Origin: Sebastes aleutianus
Taxonomy: Eukaryota > Chordata > Actinopteri > Perciformes > Sebastidae
Length of the DNA stretch: 64,000 nucleotides
Assembly: GCA_916700875.1 (NCBI GenBank)
Contig: CAKAKS010000062.1
Location: 6,288,373-6,352,372 of the forward strand
Direction of reading: 5' to 3'
The notes below the pieces were generated by a model. It had not been told where the DNA came from. It saw only the letters and a program-made list of their open reading frames with translations, and searched no databases. This document shows, piece by piece, positions 10,762 to 22,429 of the stretch; position 1 is the stretch's first letter, and every line of letters begins with the position of its first letter. Position numbers and translations under genes: made by a program.

Positions 10762-13700
10762 CTAGCCTCTTCTCTTTTTAAGCATCTCCATATACATGCC
10801 GAGCGACTTCTGAATGGAGTCCTTGGTGATGAAGTCGACAAAGTGTTTGATGTCATCCTCCCTGTTGGATGTTAGCTTGTCGATGGTTGGCTTCCTCATC
10901 ATGGACTTGGTGATCTGTCTGGCGTGGTCTGTAAAGTCAACAGATGAACAATTAGCTCCAAAAGTGGAGTGACGTTTTTCTGTCCCTGCATTAATGCTGG
11001 TACTGGTAATTTGATTGGTAGCACCAATAGGTAGTAGGGCTGTAAATCACCAGTTTCAATAATACGTTATTTGCCGATATCACAAAATCTGCCATGATAC
11101 GATTTAGATTTGATTCATTTCAGGGGAGTTTGTTTTTCCGACGTATCTGCGACTTCCACAACATTTACAAAGCACAATAGTGGTTATTTTGACCATGGTT
11201 GATGAAACGTTGTTGGTATCTATATGGAGGGAAACCCCTCCTCCTCTTACAGCCCGGACACACGAGGAACGTCAGGAGTGCGTGGCGACTGCGTGGCGTG
11301 GTGGCTGCGTGATACACATGTTGGGCGTTCACATCAGCTGCATTTCAGCTGCGTGTCTGCTGCTGCTGCTGTCAGCCCTTTCTTTCTACATAGAGTTTGC
11401 CTTTTAACGGCCATTTCATTTCATTATAAATATCATTTATATTTATTTTAGACCGAGAAAGGTTAAGAAACGTGTGGTAATTTGTAAATAATAGTAATAA
11501 TCCACAATTAAAACTCCGTACTTTATTCATTCATGGAGCTCTCCAAGTCACTGCATGTTCTAGAACACTGTCCTGCACATATTTCAAAATAAAAGCCTTG
11601 TGTTAACAAATGAAGGAATTCTGTCCACAGAAAAAACGCTTGATGGCTTTTATTTTGATATGAAAGCAGGAAGTGTTGATTTAAAAATAAGTCTTCATAT
11701 TCTACAGATAGACATCGAAACTGTAGTAATGTAACTGATATGATGTTAATATACAGTCAATAGCTCACTTTCCCTGTCTGTTGCTGCTGTGAGATGCGCG
11801 CGGCACCGCGTCAGGCAGTGTGGCTGATCTAACCTGTTAACACGGACGCCGAAATAAAAAACAACAGGTAACGCAGCCGCCACGTGCTCATGACGTTCCT
11901 GGTGTGTCCGGGCTGTTAGGCATGTCTAGCGGAAATTTGCTTCGCATTACTCGCTTTTTCGTGTGAACAAACACTGAAGCTAAAGAACCAAAGTCCAAGA
12001 GTATAAAAATGTAGCTTCACTGGCCAGTTCACTGATCATGTATGCTATAATTGCTGTCAATATACCTGGAATAGCCAACCACTTGGTCATGGCCTGCTGG
12101 GCTGTGGTGAGGACCTGGTCTTCAGGTACCACCTGGTCCACCATTCCTATCTTCAGAGCCTCTGACGGGTTGTAGAGCAAACCCAACTGCAGAGCCAACT
12201 CTGTGTTTCGGTGGCCCACTGTGTTCGTCATGGTGTCCTTAAACCTGCAGACAATCAGGTGACACAGTACAGGGGATCAGCAGAGTTGTTTGATTTACTG
12301 TAAATAACAACTGTAGACTGTATGAAATATGGATGCAGTCTCCGTGACGTCCCCCCTAGGGTTCTGAAGAGCCGTTGTGAAGCTCAAAGTGGGTCAAAAC
12401 GGTCATGTGTGTTGTCATACTTATAACTCCTTACCAAAACGGCGCTACGATGCCCAGCTGCGTCTCATTAAGGCCGATGCTGTAACGTGGGTTGTCCGCC
12501 ATTATCCTGTAGTCACACGTAAGAGACATAAGACAGCCCCCTGCAGGACTGGAACCCTGTGGAAGGAGTGACGCAGCCATTTTATTATTTTTCTGCTGAT
12601 GATGTTTGAGTTGTTCTTCAACCACAGTGACTACCAGAGGGTTGGTGGGTGGGTAGGTTTATACGTACATTGATTGCAGCTATAGTGACCATGTTGGAGC
12701 TGTAGAGCTTCAGCCACATCTCCTGAACGGCTCTCCAGAACTCTCCACAGCGCTCTGGACTATTCCCGTACATCTCCATGATGTCCAGCCCGGCTGAGAA
12801 TACCTTGGGCTGGCTCTGTATTGAAACGACAAACACACACTCAGGGTAAACGGTCAATGTGTGCTGCAATATATAAAAAACAATTTAAAAAGAGAAAATG
12901 CTAGCCGTACTGATTAAATAACATTTTAAAACATTAAAGAGTATGTTCTATAACGCAATTACAAGCATTGTTATAATGCACTTTAACTACCTTGTAATAT
13001 AAACACAAAGCCAAAATCTCCTGCACAAAGTCTCTGCTGCTTTAACCCTCTGAGACCCACTTAGACACGTTTTTGTCTTTTTTTAGGAGGGTACAGGCAT
13101 TTAGGCGGTACCAATGGTTTCCTTAGGTTTTTGTAGTTTCATATGATACCAGTAACTTCATCTTATCTCTAAATCTGAGCCGGCTACAGCCTCTGAAAGA
13201 CAGTAAAGTCGGTCAAACGATGAGGTTATACAGTACCGAGGTGAGGATAAGGCCTCTGCACTTTTTGTCCATCTCCAGCTTCTCTACACCGATGCAGAAC
13301 TCCGTGAGGAAATCTAAACTGAGGCTGTTGACCGGGGGACTCTGCATGCGCATCACAGCCACACCTACAGAGAGACAGAGACGCTCATCTTTTACCTCAA
13401 TGCTTTGACAAAAATCCATCTCAAAAAGAAAAGAAATGATGTGAAAGGGTAGAAATGATAACAGAGAACTTGAAGTCTAAGCTCTAATTGTGTTTTATAG
13501 TTTATAATGTGATGTCAAGGCCAACAGAAATATGTAATTTACATTTCCCTGTCACAGCCAAGTTCAGCGACCGGCTGTCTCTTGGTAGGTTGGCACCCGT
13601 GTTCACATCATATTAGCCGGTTTCCACACGTCTTTACTGTTTATAGTTTCCTCTATGTGCAACAACAACTTTGATCTGAGTTGCAAATGTAACACAAACA

Positions 13701-15173
13701 GTAAAGTTCCTATTGCTACAGGCGACCCCTCCTCCAGGTCTCCCCTCAACCCATGTCTAGCTCTCTCATTGGATGTAGTTCCCTGACAGGTCCAGATATT
13801 CAGCATGCTAGACAAAGAGTATAGAAGCAAACAGGCGAAACTCCGGTGCTTTTTTGACAACAGTCACTTGATGGTGCTGCCGTAGCGCTGCCGCCATTCT
13901 GGACTGAAAATGCCAATGAGTCTGTGGCCATGGATGTATGAAGAGCCGTCTGTAAATCAGAGGATCTTTTTTTTTTTTTTTTTAGGTAAATCAACTTCCC
14001 AGTACGAACACTTAAACAGCTGTCATTTAAATCATTATGTCCTAAAAGTTGTAAAATCAACTAATAGCTGAATCTAGTTATTTTCCTCGGCATACTGAAC
14101 GTGCATCAGACCCACGGAATTGCACCGCCATGCACGCTTATATTACATATGTGGTTCTGCCAGCTTGCTGCCAGCTGTATGCGGCTGTATAATGGATATA
14201 TTGGCTGTAATTCATCACTTTTATTATCTTCTAATACACCCATGGGCTGCATGCTGTAAGCCTGTACCGTGGTGGATGTATTAACGTCTCTGTTCCCAAA
14301 CAACCGGCTATCTGCCAGTAGCTAGTAGTGCTAGTAGCATGACATCAACAGAATTAAATGGAGTTGTAGGCTATTTATTAACACGCAGGGCAAAATCACA
14401 GGACACAACCTCTTCTACATCCATGGTCTGTGGTCTGTTGGACTCCATTTTGGATCCTTGATATGAAAAAGATTGAGACTGCTCTCAAAATCTGTGTGCT
14501 GGATTTTTCTAACTTCCATTTAAGTCCATCACTCACTTTATGCTCCTCTGGGAAGCAGCCAGGCAAAAAGTTTAACAAATACATAAGTAAATAGTTATAA
14601 TAATACGCATATTTATGATATTTTTTTCATTGTTCCACAAAGGCCATTTGGGTAGAGACATTAAATATATGATAACTAAAAAAGAAATAATTTAGTTTTA
14701 CTTTTGTACAGCACTTTGTAGCCGGACGTTACTTTCAGTCCAAAATGGCAGAAGCGTAGCTTTGCTGCTGGGGGCTGATGTTGCAATGGAACGAACAATT
14801 GACCTTCACTTCTTAGCAATATACATTCTTTGTGCTCGATATCTGGAATGTGTCTGCGAGGCAAGCCTCTCGATTTGACTCTGATCTGGAGCTTTTGCCC
14901 AGGAGCTCCAAAAACTGTGGGAAGTGTCTGAGTGGAAAATCAGGGCCAAAGTCGAGTAGTGTAGGCATTAGCAATTGTTTTCCCCCTGATCAAAGAAACA
15001 GGAACAAAAGTGTACTGATCTGTTAGCAAAATATTTACCCGTGCTTTGGTCAAAATCCACTTCTATCTTAGGAGAGGTGGAGTTGTTCCTCCGCTGAGCG
15101 ACGAGGACAGGAGACACACATACTCTGCCATGACTGCTGCAGGAAGACCTCTGGAAAAGAAGAGCTGCACACA

Positions 15174-15225
<52 letters not shown>

Positions 15226-16106
15226 GTTAGTGGCTGTGAGGTAGATCTGTTACATGCAGTACATATCCACTATATCTAGTACATATCTGCAAATCAGAAA
15301 AATCTAAACTTACAATTATAACAACTTACAGTTTAGTTATGGATTGATGGCACATACTGATCAAGCTTCTAAGAGTTACACTAGAGAATGCTGGAGTAAA
15401 AAGGTTTTACTAACAGGACAGAAAGACCCAGTAACTTTATAGGAGCAGCTCTGGGGGATAAGATTAACCATATGGATGGTCAGAGGAGGAAAAACCCTAC
15501 ATCTGCCATATTGTTCATTCTTAAATAATAATAATAATAATAATAATAAAAACATTTGACTACTTTTATTTCTGCAAAGACAAATGTAATTGAATTTTTT
15601 TTTTAAAGTACATTGTATTTGTGTGAAATCTTGAATGTCTTCAGTAGCAATTAATATGTTAAATGAACTAATATATTTCTAGCATATAGATACATATAAT
15701 AGAAAAGTGGTTGGAAGGAAACATGAGGAAAACTAAACTGGAGCAGGAAAGAAATTCTGCTGCTGGTTGACGAGAAACATCAGAGAAACAGATAGTAAAG
15801 GGGATTTACTAGCACACTGACAAGTGCAAGATGTATAGAAAGTGATAGCAAACAAATTACATATCAGCTTTATTCTTGGTTTTGCACCCTTTATAAATGG
15901 AAGGACAAAAACCTGTCACCTGTCCTGTCCTGTGACCTTTGTCCCAGTTTCTGTAGAGCACAGCTAACAGAGCTAACAGAGCTAACAGCCGGAGACCTGA
16001 AGGTAATTTGTAATATTCAAGACACTACGCTGGAATAATATGTTCATACACATGCAGACATACCGGACAAGCCGCACTTGCTCCTCAATGCAGCTCTCAA
16101 TGCCAT
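10762..16106 (-). CDS. eci1: Enoyl-CoA delta isomerase 1, mitochondrial
   Basis: Seven exons read right to left: 16106-16064, 15164-15039, 13364-13237, 12815-12669, 12556-12435, 12244-12066 and 10928-10762. They sum to 912 nt, 303 aa (human ECI1 is 302). The enzyme moves cis-3 or trans-3 double bonds of enoyl-CoAs to trans-2 so that unsaturated fatty acids can pass through mitochondrial beta-oxidation. The crotonase-fold signatures are present: VFSAGLDI (oxyanion hole), SSPAGGCL, CDYRIMADNPRYSIGLNETQ with the catalytic-glutamate segment NETQLGI, and a C-terminal helix. The first ~40 residues are Arg/Ser-rich without acid residues, as in a mitochondrial presequence. Intron 1 ends in a long (TG)n tract. 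Ferritin converges on it from the left. Confidence 0.96.
11250..11915. mobile_element. Harbinger-like MITE in ECI1 intron 6
   Basis: This 666-bp element starts CAGCCCGGACACAC and ends GTGTGTCCGGGCTG. The arms match over about 45 bp (both continue AGGAACGTCA). It is flanked on both sides by TTA (11247-11249 and 11916-11918), the 3-bp target duplication typical of PIF/Harbinger elements. No transposase frame is present, so it is non-autonomous. The class assignment rests on the TTA duplication only. Confidence 0.7.
13565..14600. repeat. Probable dispersed repeat material in ECI1 intron 2
   Basis: This stretch, between exon 3 (13364) and exon 2 (15039), holds no coding exon. Parts of it, such as the CCATGGATGTATGAAGAGC motif and the poly(T) at about 13966-13983, resemble the 'PCR-like' dispersed repeat seen at 56380-57665. 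Ends could not be defined. Confidence 0.3.
15168..15222. repeat. (CA)n microsatellite abutting the ECI1 exon 2 acceptor
   Basis: About 27 CA units with one AA interruption near the left end. On the ECI1 strand it reads (TG)n and serves as the pyrimidine/TG tract directly before the acceptor AG at 15165-15167. Confidence 0.95.
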
Positions 16107-16194
16107 GTTGTCCTGCTCAGAGACTCTGGATGGAGACAGGAGACACTACAGAGGGATAGCAGCCGACAGCACACTGCTACTTCCACCAATAGCA

Positions 16195-16560
16195 AGACTT
16201 CTTCTTCTTCTTCTTCTCTCGTAATTTGCGGCAGACTAGACGCATCAGAGGCGCATTGCTGCCCTCCACAGGTCACCTGTAGATCTCCATTGGTTGGGTT
16301 AAATCCTCATGTAGAGTCCTGTGAGACGAAGCTAGTCGATTACAGCCTTTGTTGTTTCACTGTTCTCAGCAGTGGCGGCTGGTGGAAATGTTTCTAGGTA
16401 GGGCTGTGGTGCCACATCCAATCAATCTCAGCAAACATCCCGGTATGCAAAAAAGTGAAGGTATCAAAAACACACTACTACTTTGCAGTTAAATAATTAA
16501 CAATTACTTTATTCCAACAGGAAGAGTAAATAATGCTTTGAAAAACACAACAGTATAACT
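16195..16560. other. Region upstream of ECI1 with repeat ends
   Basis: A (CTT)n run lies at about 16197-16215. From 16371 the sequence AGTGGCGGCTGGTGG resembles the terminal motif of another fish hAT-type repeat family, whose right end is not seen. No exon is recognised. Confidence 0.35.
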
Positions 16561-17099
16561 CAGTGGTGGAATGTAACTAATTACTTATATACAATTTTGA
16601 GGTACTTGTACTTTACTTGAGTATTTCCATGTTCTGATACTTTCTACTTCTACTCCACTACATCTCAGAGGGAAATATTAGACTTTCAACTCCACTACAT
16701 TGATTTAATAACTTTAGTTACTTTACAGAGTCAGATTATTAATACAAAATATAATCAACTAATAAACGATGATGTATTATTATAGATTCAACTACCCAGC
16801 AGTACATAAAGTCATTGAAATGAGCTCCACCTTTACCAGCTGCAACATTAAAGTGATGAACACATTAATGCATCAATAAGTAATAATAAAGGTTCATCTT
16901 ATCTTATCTTATCTTAAGTATAATCCAATAATATACATTATTCTACATAATGTGTACTTTTATGTTTGGTACTTTAAGTATATTCATATGCTAATATTTT
17001 TGCACTTTTACTTAAGAAGGATTTTGAATGCAGGATTTCTACATGGTAGTATTGCTACTTTTACTGAAGTTCAAGATCTGAGTACTTCTTCCACCACTG
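16561..17099. mobile_element. hAT-like MITE (CAGTGGTGGAA ends)
   Basis: The element begins CAGTGGTGGAATG and ends CTTCCACCACTG, so the terminal inverted repeats match over about 11 bases. The interior has the recurrent 'tacttgtactttacttgag' type block, complementary near the other end, and no coding frame. CAGTG ends are usual for hAT elements. The flanking 8 bases do not match, so the target duplication is lost or the copy has rearranged. Confidence 0.7.
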
Positions 17100-17499
17100 C
17101 ATGTATTATAATACAATAATAAACATGTAATATAATACTAATGTAATATAACAATATAACATGTAATAGAAAATGCTTACTTAATGTGATGCCCCTAGTG
17201 ACCTTGCTTTGCTAAAGATCAGGGGAAGTAAACATGAAGTGTAATTAGGAAAACTGGTGTTAAGTCCTGAAGCTATTCAGACACCTGAATGTACATAAGC
17301 ATGGGACTCTAGTGCTCTGAGGTGTAGGCATAGTAAACTCCAGCAACACCAACACAAGCGCAATAGTGTAGTCCGCAGCAAACAGCAAAATAACAATCTC
17401 ATCATCATCACACTTTACCTGCTGCTATCTGGAGATATACACCAGTGCCCAGGCCCGAACACTGGAAATACCCTCAACAAAGACGAGAAACGCAGTATT

Positions 17500-20400
17500 C
17501 TTGTCTCTCAGGTACGTAGTTATCACAGTGAAAGCACGGTGATTGAATTCATACACCAACCTAATTTGCTGCCTCCACGTCTGCTGAGGATGGGCTGGTG
17601 GAGGTGCGCCGGCTGGGAGGTGGATCTGTCGGAGCAGGGGAGCGGAGACCTGGGGCGCTGGGGCCTGTTAGCGTGGGCGACAGGAGTGTTGGAGACTGGG
17701 ATCGACCACCTGTGGCCGCGCAAGGCGAAGGGGAAGCCGCGGTAGCCATGGGAAAAGTGTCTGCCTTCTCGCAACACGTCTCTAACCTGACTGACTCCTG
17801 CTGTCCAGCAGACCCGGAGGTCGGGTGTTGTGTTCAAGGTCATCGCGTCAGTAGGAAAAACCTCCTTGTGCACAAAACCAGTATTAACCCTGTTTTAAAA
17901 AAACACCGCAAACTAAACTTCTTCAGAACTGTTAATCAATCTCTAGTGATCTGGGATCAGCAACATAAACCCAAGGGTGTTTTTGGAGGACATATTAACA
18001 TTCGTAACATTCGTAACCCCTAAAGCTGATCCAAGTCCATCATCTTCTTTACAACTCTAATTTAGATTTGTTATGCCTGTCAGAGACATGGTTACACAGC
18101 AACTCTCCATCAGCTGCATTGCATGTGCCAGGCTACAAAATCTTTAGACAAGATCGATCTAATGGCAGAGGGGGTGGGGTCATGATTTATATCAGAGATC
18201 ATTTTAAATGTCAACAAATATGCTGGCCTTTTAATCATGACTTAGAATGTCTTGGACTGAATGTAATGCTCTCTCCTGAAATGTCCTTCATGCTCATTGT
18301 TGTATATCGTCCACCTTCTTCTAATAATGATTTCTACACCACATTTAAAAAACTGCTTCAAGCATGTGATTTAAAAAAAGAAGTAATACTATTTGGGGAT
18401 CTCAATTGTAACTGGTTTGACAAGACAAATAGGAAAGCCCTTAAACAGATAATGGATAGTTTAGATTTTATGCAAATCACAGAAGGACCAACCAGAATAA
18501 CTACATCTTCCCAGACACAGATAGACTTAATATTCAGCAATAAGCCCGGGAGAGTTGTTAAAACGTTTAATTTCATTACTGGTCTATCTGACCATAATTT
18601 AATATTAATGTCCAGAAAACTCACAAAGAAGCGTTTCCATCATTCTCACAAACCTATGGAACAACTTAGAATCCCGAAGAGAGAATTTGTAAATTTTGAA
18701 AGAGCAGTGCAACAGACCAATTGGGTAGATATACTAACTAGGAACAATGTTGAAGCAGACTGTAGATTGTTTGCAACCAAGTTAGACAATTTAGTCAAGG
18801 AGTTCACCAGAAAAGTCAAAAACAGGGGAAAAAATAAAAACAACACACTTCCCTGGCTCAATAATGATATATTTAACTTGATGAAAGAAAGAGATGTCTC
18901 ACTGAAAAGAGCTCTGAAAACTAAATCAATTATTGATAGGCATAGGTTCACTTCGTTACGCAACAAAGTTATGAAAGCCATTAGAAATGCCAAAGCCAAC
19001 TTTTTTATAACAATTATTAACGAGGCTATAGGTAACACTAAACTGATTTGGGAACAAATTAAGAACTTAATGGGAATCAACCACATGCCTAAGAAACAGT
19101 TAGAGCTGAAAATAAATGACAGGCTAATACAAGATCCAGCACAAATTGCCTCAGCCTTTAATAAATATTTTATTGACTCTGTGGCTGAGATTAAACAAAC
19201 TTTTCCTTCAGTAACAGAAAACATTATTAAAACTGATAATAGTAAGACCTCTTTTTGTATTCAACCCATCTCTGAACTAAAAACTAAGGCAATAATTAAT
19301 TCTCTTAAAACTTCAACGGCCAAGGATATATACAGGATGGATTCAGCAATACTCAAATCTCTGAAAGACCATCTAGCTTGTCCTATTTCACAAATCATAA
19401 ATTTATCAATATTGCAGGGAGCATTTCCAAGTGCCTGGAAGACTGCAATCGTATCTCCTATTTTTAAATCAGATGACCCCCAGAACATCAGTAACTACCG
19501 CCCAATTAGCATTTTACCTGTAGTATCCAAGGTTGCTGAAAAGTGGATATCAGAGCAGCTTGTCTCTTTCTTGAATACTAGTCAATTTAATCTTCATCCC
19601 ATGCAGTTTGGCTTTAGGGCCAACTACTCCACTGAAACAGCCAACTGCCTTTTCTTAGAAAAGGTTCGAGCAATGGTCGACAAAGGAGGTATTGTTGGTG
19701 CAGTGTTCTTAGATCTGCGCAAAGCCTTCGACACAGTCAACCATAAGGTCCTTCTGGCCAAACTGTCCACTTTCAACTTCTCCCCATTAGCACTTAGCTG
19801 GTTTGAATCTTACCTGACTGGTAGATGTCAACATGTTATTGTTAACAAACAACTTTCTCCAGCTCTTGAGTTGTACACTGGAGTACCACAAGGGTCAATA
19901 CTCGGTCCACTACTGTTTTCTTTATATATCAATGACCTGCCATCTGTCTGTCCCGATGTGGTAATCCAGCTATATGCGGATGACACTGTGATATATGTGC
20001 ATGCCAGGACAAAGCAGTTGGCAGCTGCTAAACTCACTTCAGCGTTAGAGCAGATCTCTAAATGGCTAAACTGCTCCTGCCTCCAACTTAATCCAAAACA
20101 AACTGTAGGAATGTTCTTTACTAAACGGCAATGTAACATCGTGCCGAATATAACAATCTCAGGTGATAATATTGATATTGTGTCAGAGGTCAAATATCTG
20201 GGAATCATTATTGACTCCAATCTAACCTTTAAAACACACATAAAAAAAGTAAGTCAAAGAGTTAAGTTTAGTTTAGCGAATTTTAAATATATAAGAAACA
20301 CAATGACTTTTAATGCCGCCAAATTATATGTGAACGCCATGATCATGTCGCATCTAACATACTGCCTCACAAGCTGGGGACAAACCAATGGCTCAACACT

Positions 20401-21205
20401 GAAGCCATTGGAAACCCTGTACAAGCAAACCCTTAAAGTTTTGGACCAGAAACTGAACAGCTCACATCATTGTACCATCCTACGCAAACACTAACTTCTG
20501 AGCTGGGAAGATGTAATAAAATACAGGAACATCTGTCTGGTCTTTAAAATCCTGCATAATTTAGCTCCTCCTCCACTTAATTCATTCATTCATAAACCAA
20601 CGCAATAATACCGGTCAGATCACTAGAAGCATCACACGTGGTGACTTATCGGTCCCATTCAGGAAAAGCACATTTGGTCAGTTATCATTCTCTGCTAGAG
20701 CACTACAAAATTGGAACTCACTTCCCACCCATATTAAAGATATACATACATACTCCACTTTTACATCCAAGTTAAAAACATGGTTTGCCGACAATTACAC
20801 CTGCATACACTAACATATGGCTGTGTGTTATTTGCGTCATGATCATGGATGCTGCCTGTCTATACGTGCTGTCTGTCTGCATCCCTGAATGTGATTGTAC
20901 TGATGTTTTATTGTATGTTTCGATTATACAGTATGTGCTGTCTCTGCATGATTGTACTGTTGTTTTACTGTTCTCTTTTATCTTTATTGATCTATCTTGT
21001 TTCTTCTCTGTCTTAACTCTTTCCTTTTAATCAATGTGCTGTAATGTATTGTTCTTTTTAGGGTGCCTATTGTCATCGGGCCGGGGACTACAGCTGGATA
21101 TTAGCCATGTTGGCTAAAGCTGCCCTTTTTACTGTTATTGCTACAGTCAATTAATTGGGATTGTCCACGATATAATAAACTAATAAACTAAACTAAACTA
21201 AACTT
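17500..21205 (+). mobile_element. Decayed L2/Rex1-type LINE (non-LTR retrotransposon)
   Basis: A long open frame (18068-20494) carries an apurinic-type endonuclease (LCLSETWL, GGGVMIYIRD, VYRPPSSN, FGDLNCNW, SDHNLI) and a reverse transcriptase (NYRPISILP near residue 475, FLDLRKAFDTVNH near 548, VPQGSILGPLLF, YADD near 635). The 5' part of the protein lies in another frame (17598-18023). The two are split by a frameshift beside a 9-bp tandem duplication at about 18000-18017. The reading frame has in-frame TAA codons at 20492 and 20606. It then shifts and resumes to a natural end at 20811 (ARALQNWNSLPTHIKD). The 3' end carries an (AAACT)n tail. The copy is inactive. L2 versus Rex1 assignment is tentative. 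Confidence 0.85.
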
Positions 21206-21700
21206 CCGCTTCAAAACTCTCTCACCTTACTCAAAAGGCACAACCACAACACATCCACAGATATTAATACTACATAAAATACAGTTAACAAGAAGAACAA
21301 TTCAATTAATTTACCTGTCTCAACAATTTAGTTTGAGTTGCTAATTTGCCATCAGACTCCTTGATGTGCAATTATATTCATTGTGTGCAATATACTCACT
21401 GTTGTTTACAGTATGTTTATATAATTCACTTTTTTTAAACATTTTTTCAGCATTTTTATATCACATTCATGAGCCAGATGCAATGTAATTTTATTCTGCA
21501 GTGCATTTAACCTGTGTACAGTCTGAATAACAATTAAATTCATCTTGAATCTTCAATAACAACTAGGCCTCTTCTAGAAATTGACCTGGTGGATTGGGTT
21601 TAATAACTACTTTACCTGCAATATTATCCAAATCTGATTGTCTCTTCTCTTTCCTTTTTAAAATTCTAAACAGATATAATTGTGATGTGCTCTATGATAA
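21206..21700. other. No gene recognised
   Basis: AT-rich sequence between the LINE tail and the hAT fossil; nothing supported. Confidence 0.5.
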
Positions 21701-22190
21701 TCATTCACTTTGATGACAAGGCACATTTAGGCTTTTACAGACTGTTGGAAGTGAGCACCTCATCTTTCTAACAACAGCTTTATCAGCATCTAGATCGTTA
21801 GCATGCTGTCTGTGAACCTCTGGACCAGGGTCCATGTTCCTCTTCTGCAGCTGGTTGAAAAGCATGTCCACCTGTGGCATGATCTTGTGGAACAATGTCA
21901 GGAAAAAACAGAAAGCCACGTCTTCAAGCATCCTCACAAAGCCCCCAGCCTCTCTGGGGATGTGTGATGCTGCCTGCTGCATGATGCGGTTCAGCTGATG
22001 CTGATGATTTTCATAGACATGGATCTTACGCTGGGCTCCGCTGGTGCTCCTCCATCACAGTGTCGCCTGAAAACGCCAGGGTTGACTGAGGAATCAGTCT
22101 CGTCATGCCCACGCAAGGCCAACTCAAAAGCACCACAAAACTTCACACAATCGATTATTTTGGATAAAATGTGCCGTTTTTTTTCCACCT
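21701..22190 (-). pseudogene. Internally deleted hAT/ZMYM1-like (DUF4371) transposase fossil
   Basis: Two minus-strand frames carry recognisable pieces. The upstream one (22188-21991) contains KIIDCVKFCGAFELALRGHD, typical of the N-terminal part of fish 'zinc finger MYM-type 1-like' DUF4371 proteins. The downstream one (21982-21701) contains GGFVRMLEDVAFCFFLTLFH and KIMPQVDMLFNQLQKRN, from much further along that family. The middle, including the catalytic region, is missing, so this is a non-functional remnant. Family naming is from memory of the motifs. Confidence 0.6.
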
Positions 22191-22195
22191 CCTCA

Positions 22196-22400
22196 TTGAG
22201 TCAGACAGGCAGAGGGGAGTCAGACAGGCAGAGGGAGTCAGACAGGCAGAGGGGAGTCAGACAGGCAGAGGGAGTCAGACAGGCAGAGGGGAGTCAGACA
22301 AGCAAAGGACAGTCAGACAGGCAGAGGGGAGTCAGACAGGCAGAGGGCAGTCAGACAGGCAGAGGGCAGTCAGACAGGCAGAGGGGAGTTAGACAGGGAG
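22196..22400 (+). repeat. 18-19 bp minisatellite, about 11 units
   Basis: Tandem copies of GTCAGACAGGCAGAGGGGA with 18- or 19-base spacing. One variant copy (ACAAGCAAAGGACA) lies mid-array and the last copy is degraded. The array begins directly where the hAT fossil's coding similarity stops. The alternating unit length rules out a stable coding repeat. Confidence 0.92.
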
Positions 22401-22429
22401 GGGAAGGAAAACCATATATTTCGCACAGA

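Noticed and set aside
15148..15153. TTCTTTTCCAG as the ECI1 exon 2 acceptor
   Set aside because: It looks strong, but joining exon 1 to it breaks the reading frame; the AG 14 nt upstream keeps the frame and gives the expected length.
14968..15279. Frames through the (CA)n tract, reading (CV)n or (HT)n
   Set aside because: Simple-repeat translation. The real coding part is only the ECI1 exon 15164-15039.
18358..19488. Several minus-strand frames of 75-192 codons
   Set aside because: They are antisense shadows of the LINE reverse transcriptase frame.
22196..22400. Possible CRISPR-like array
   Set aside because: Units are directly contiguous with no spacers, and the genome is eukaryotic; it is a minisatellite.
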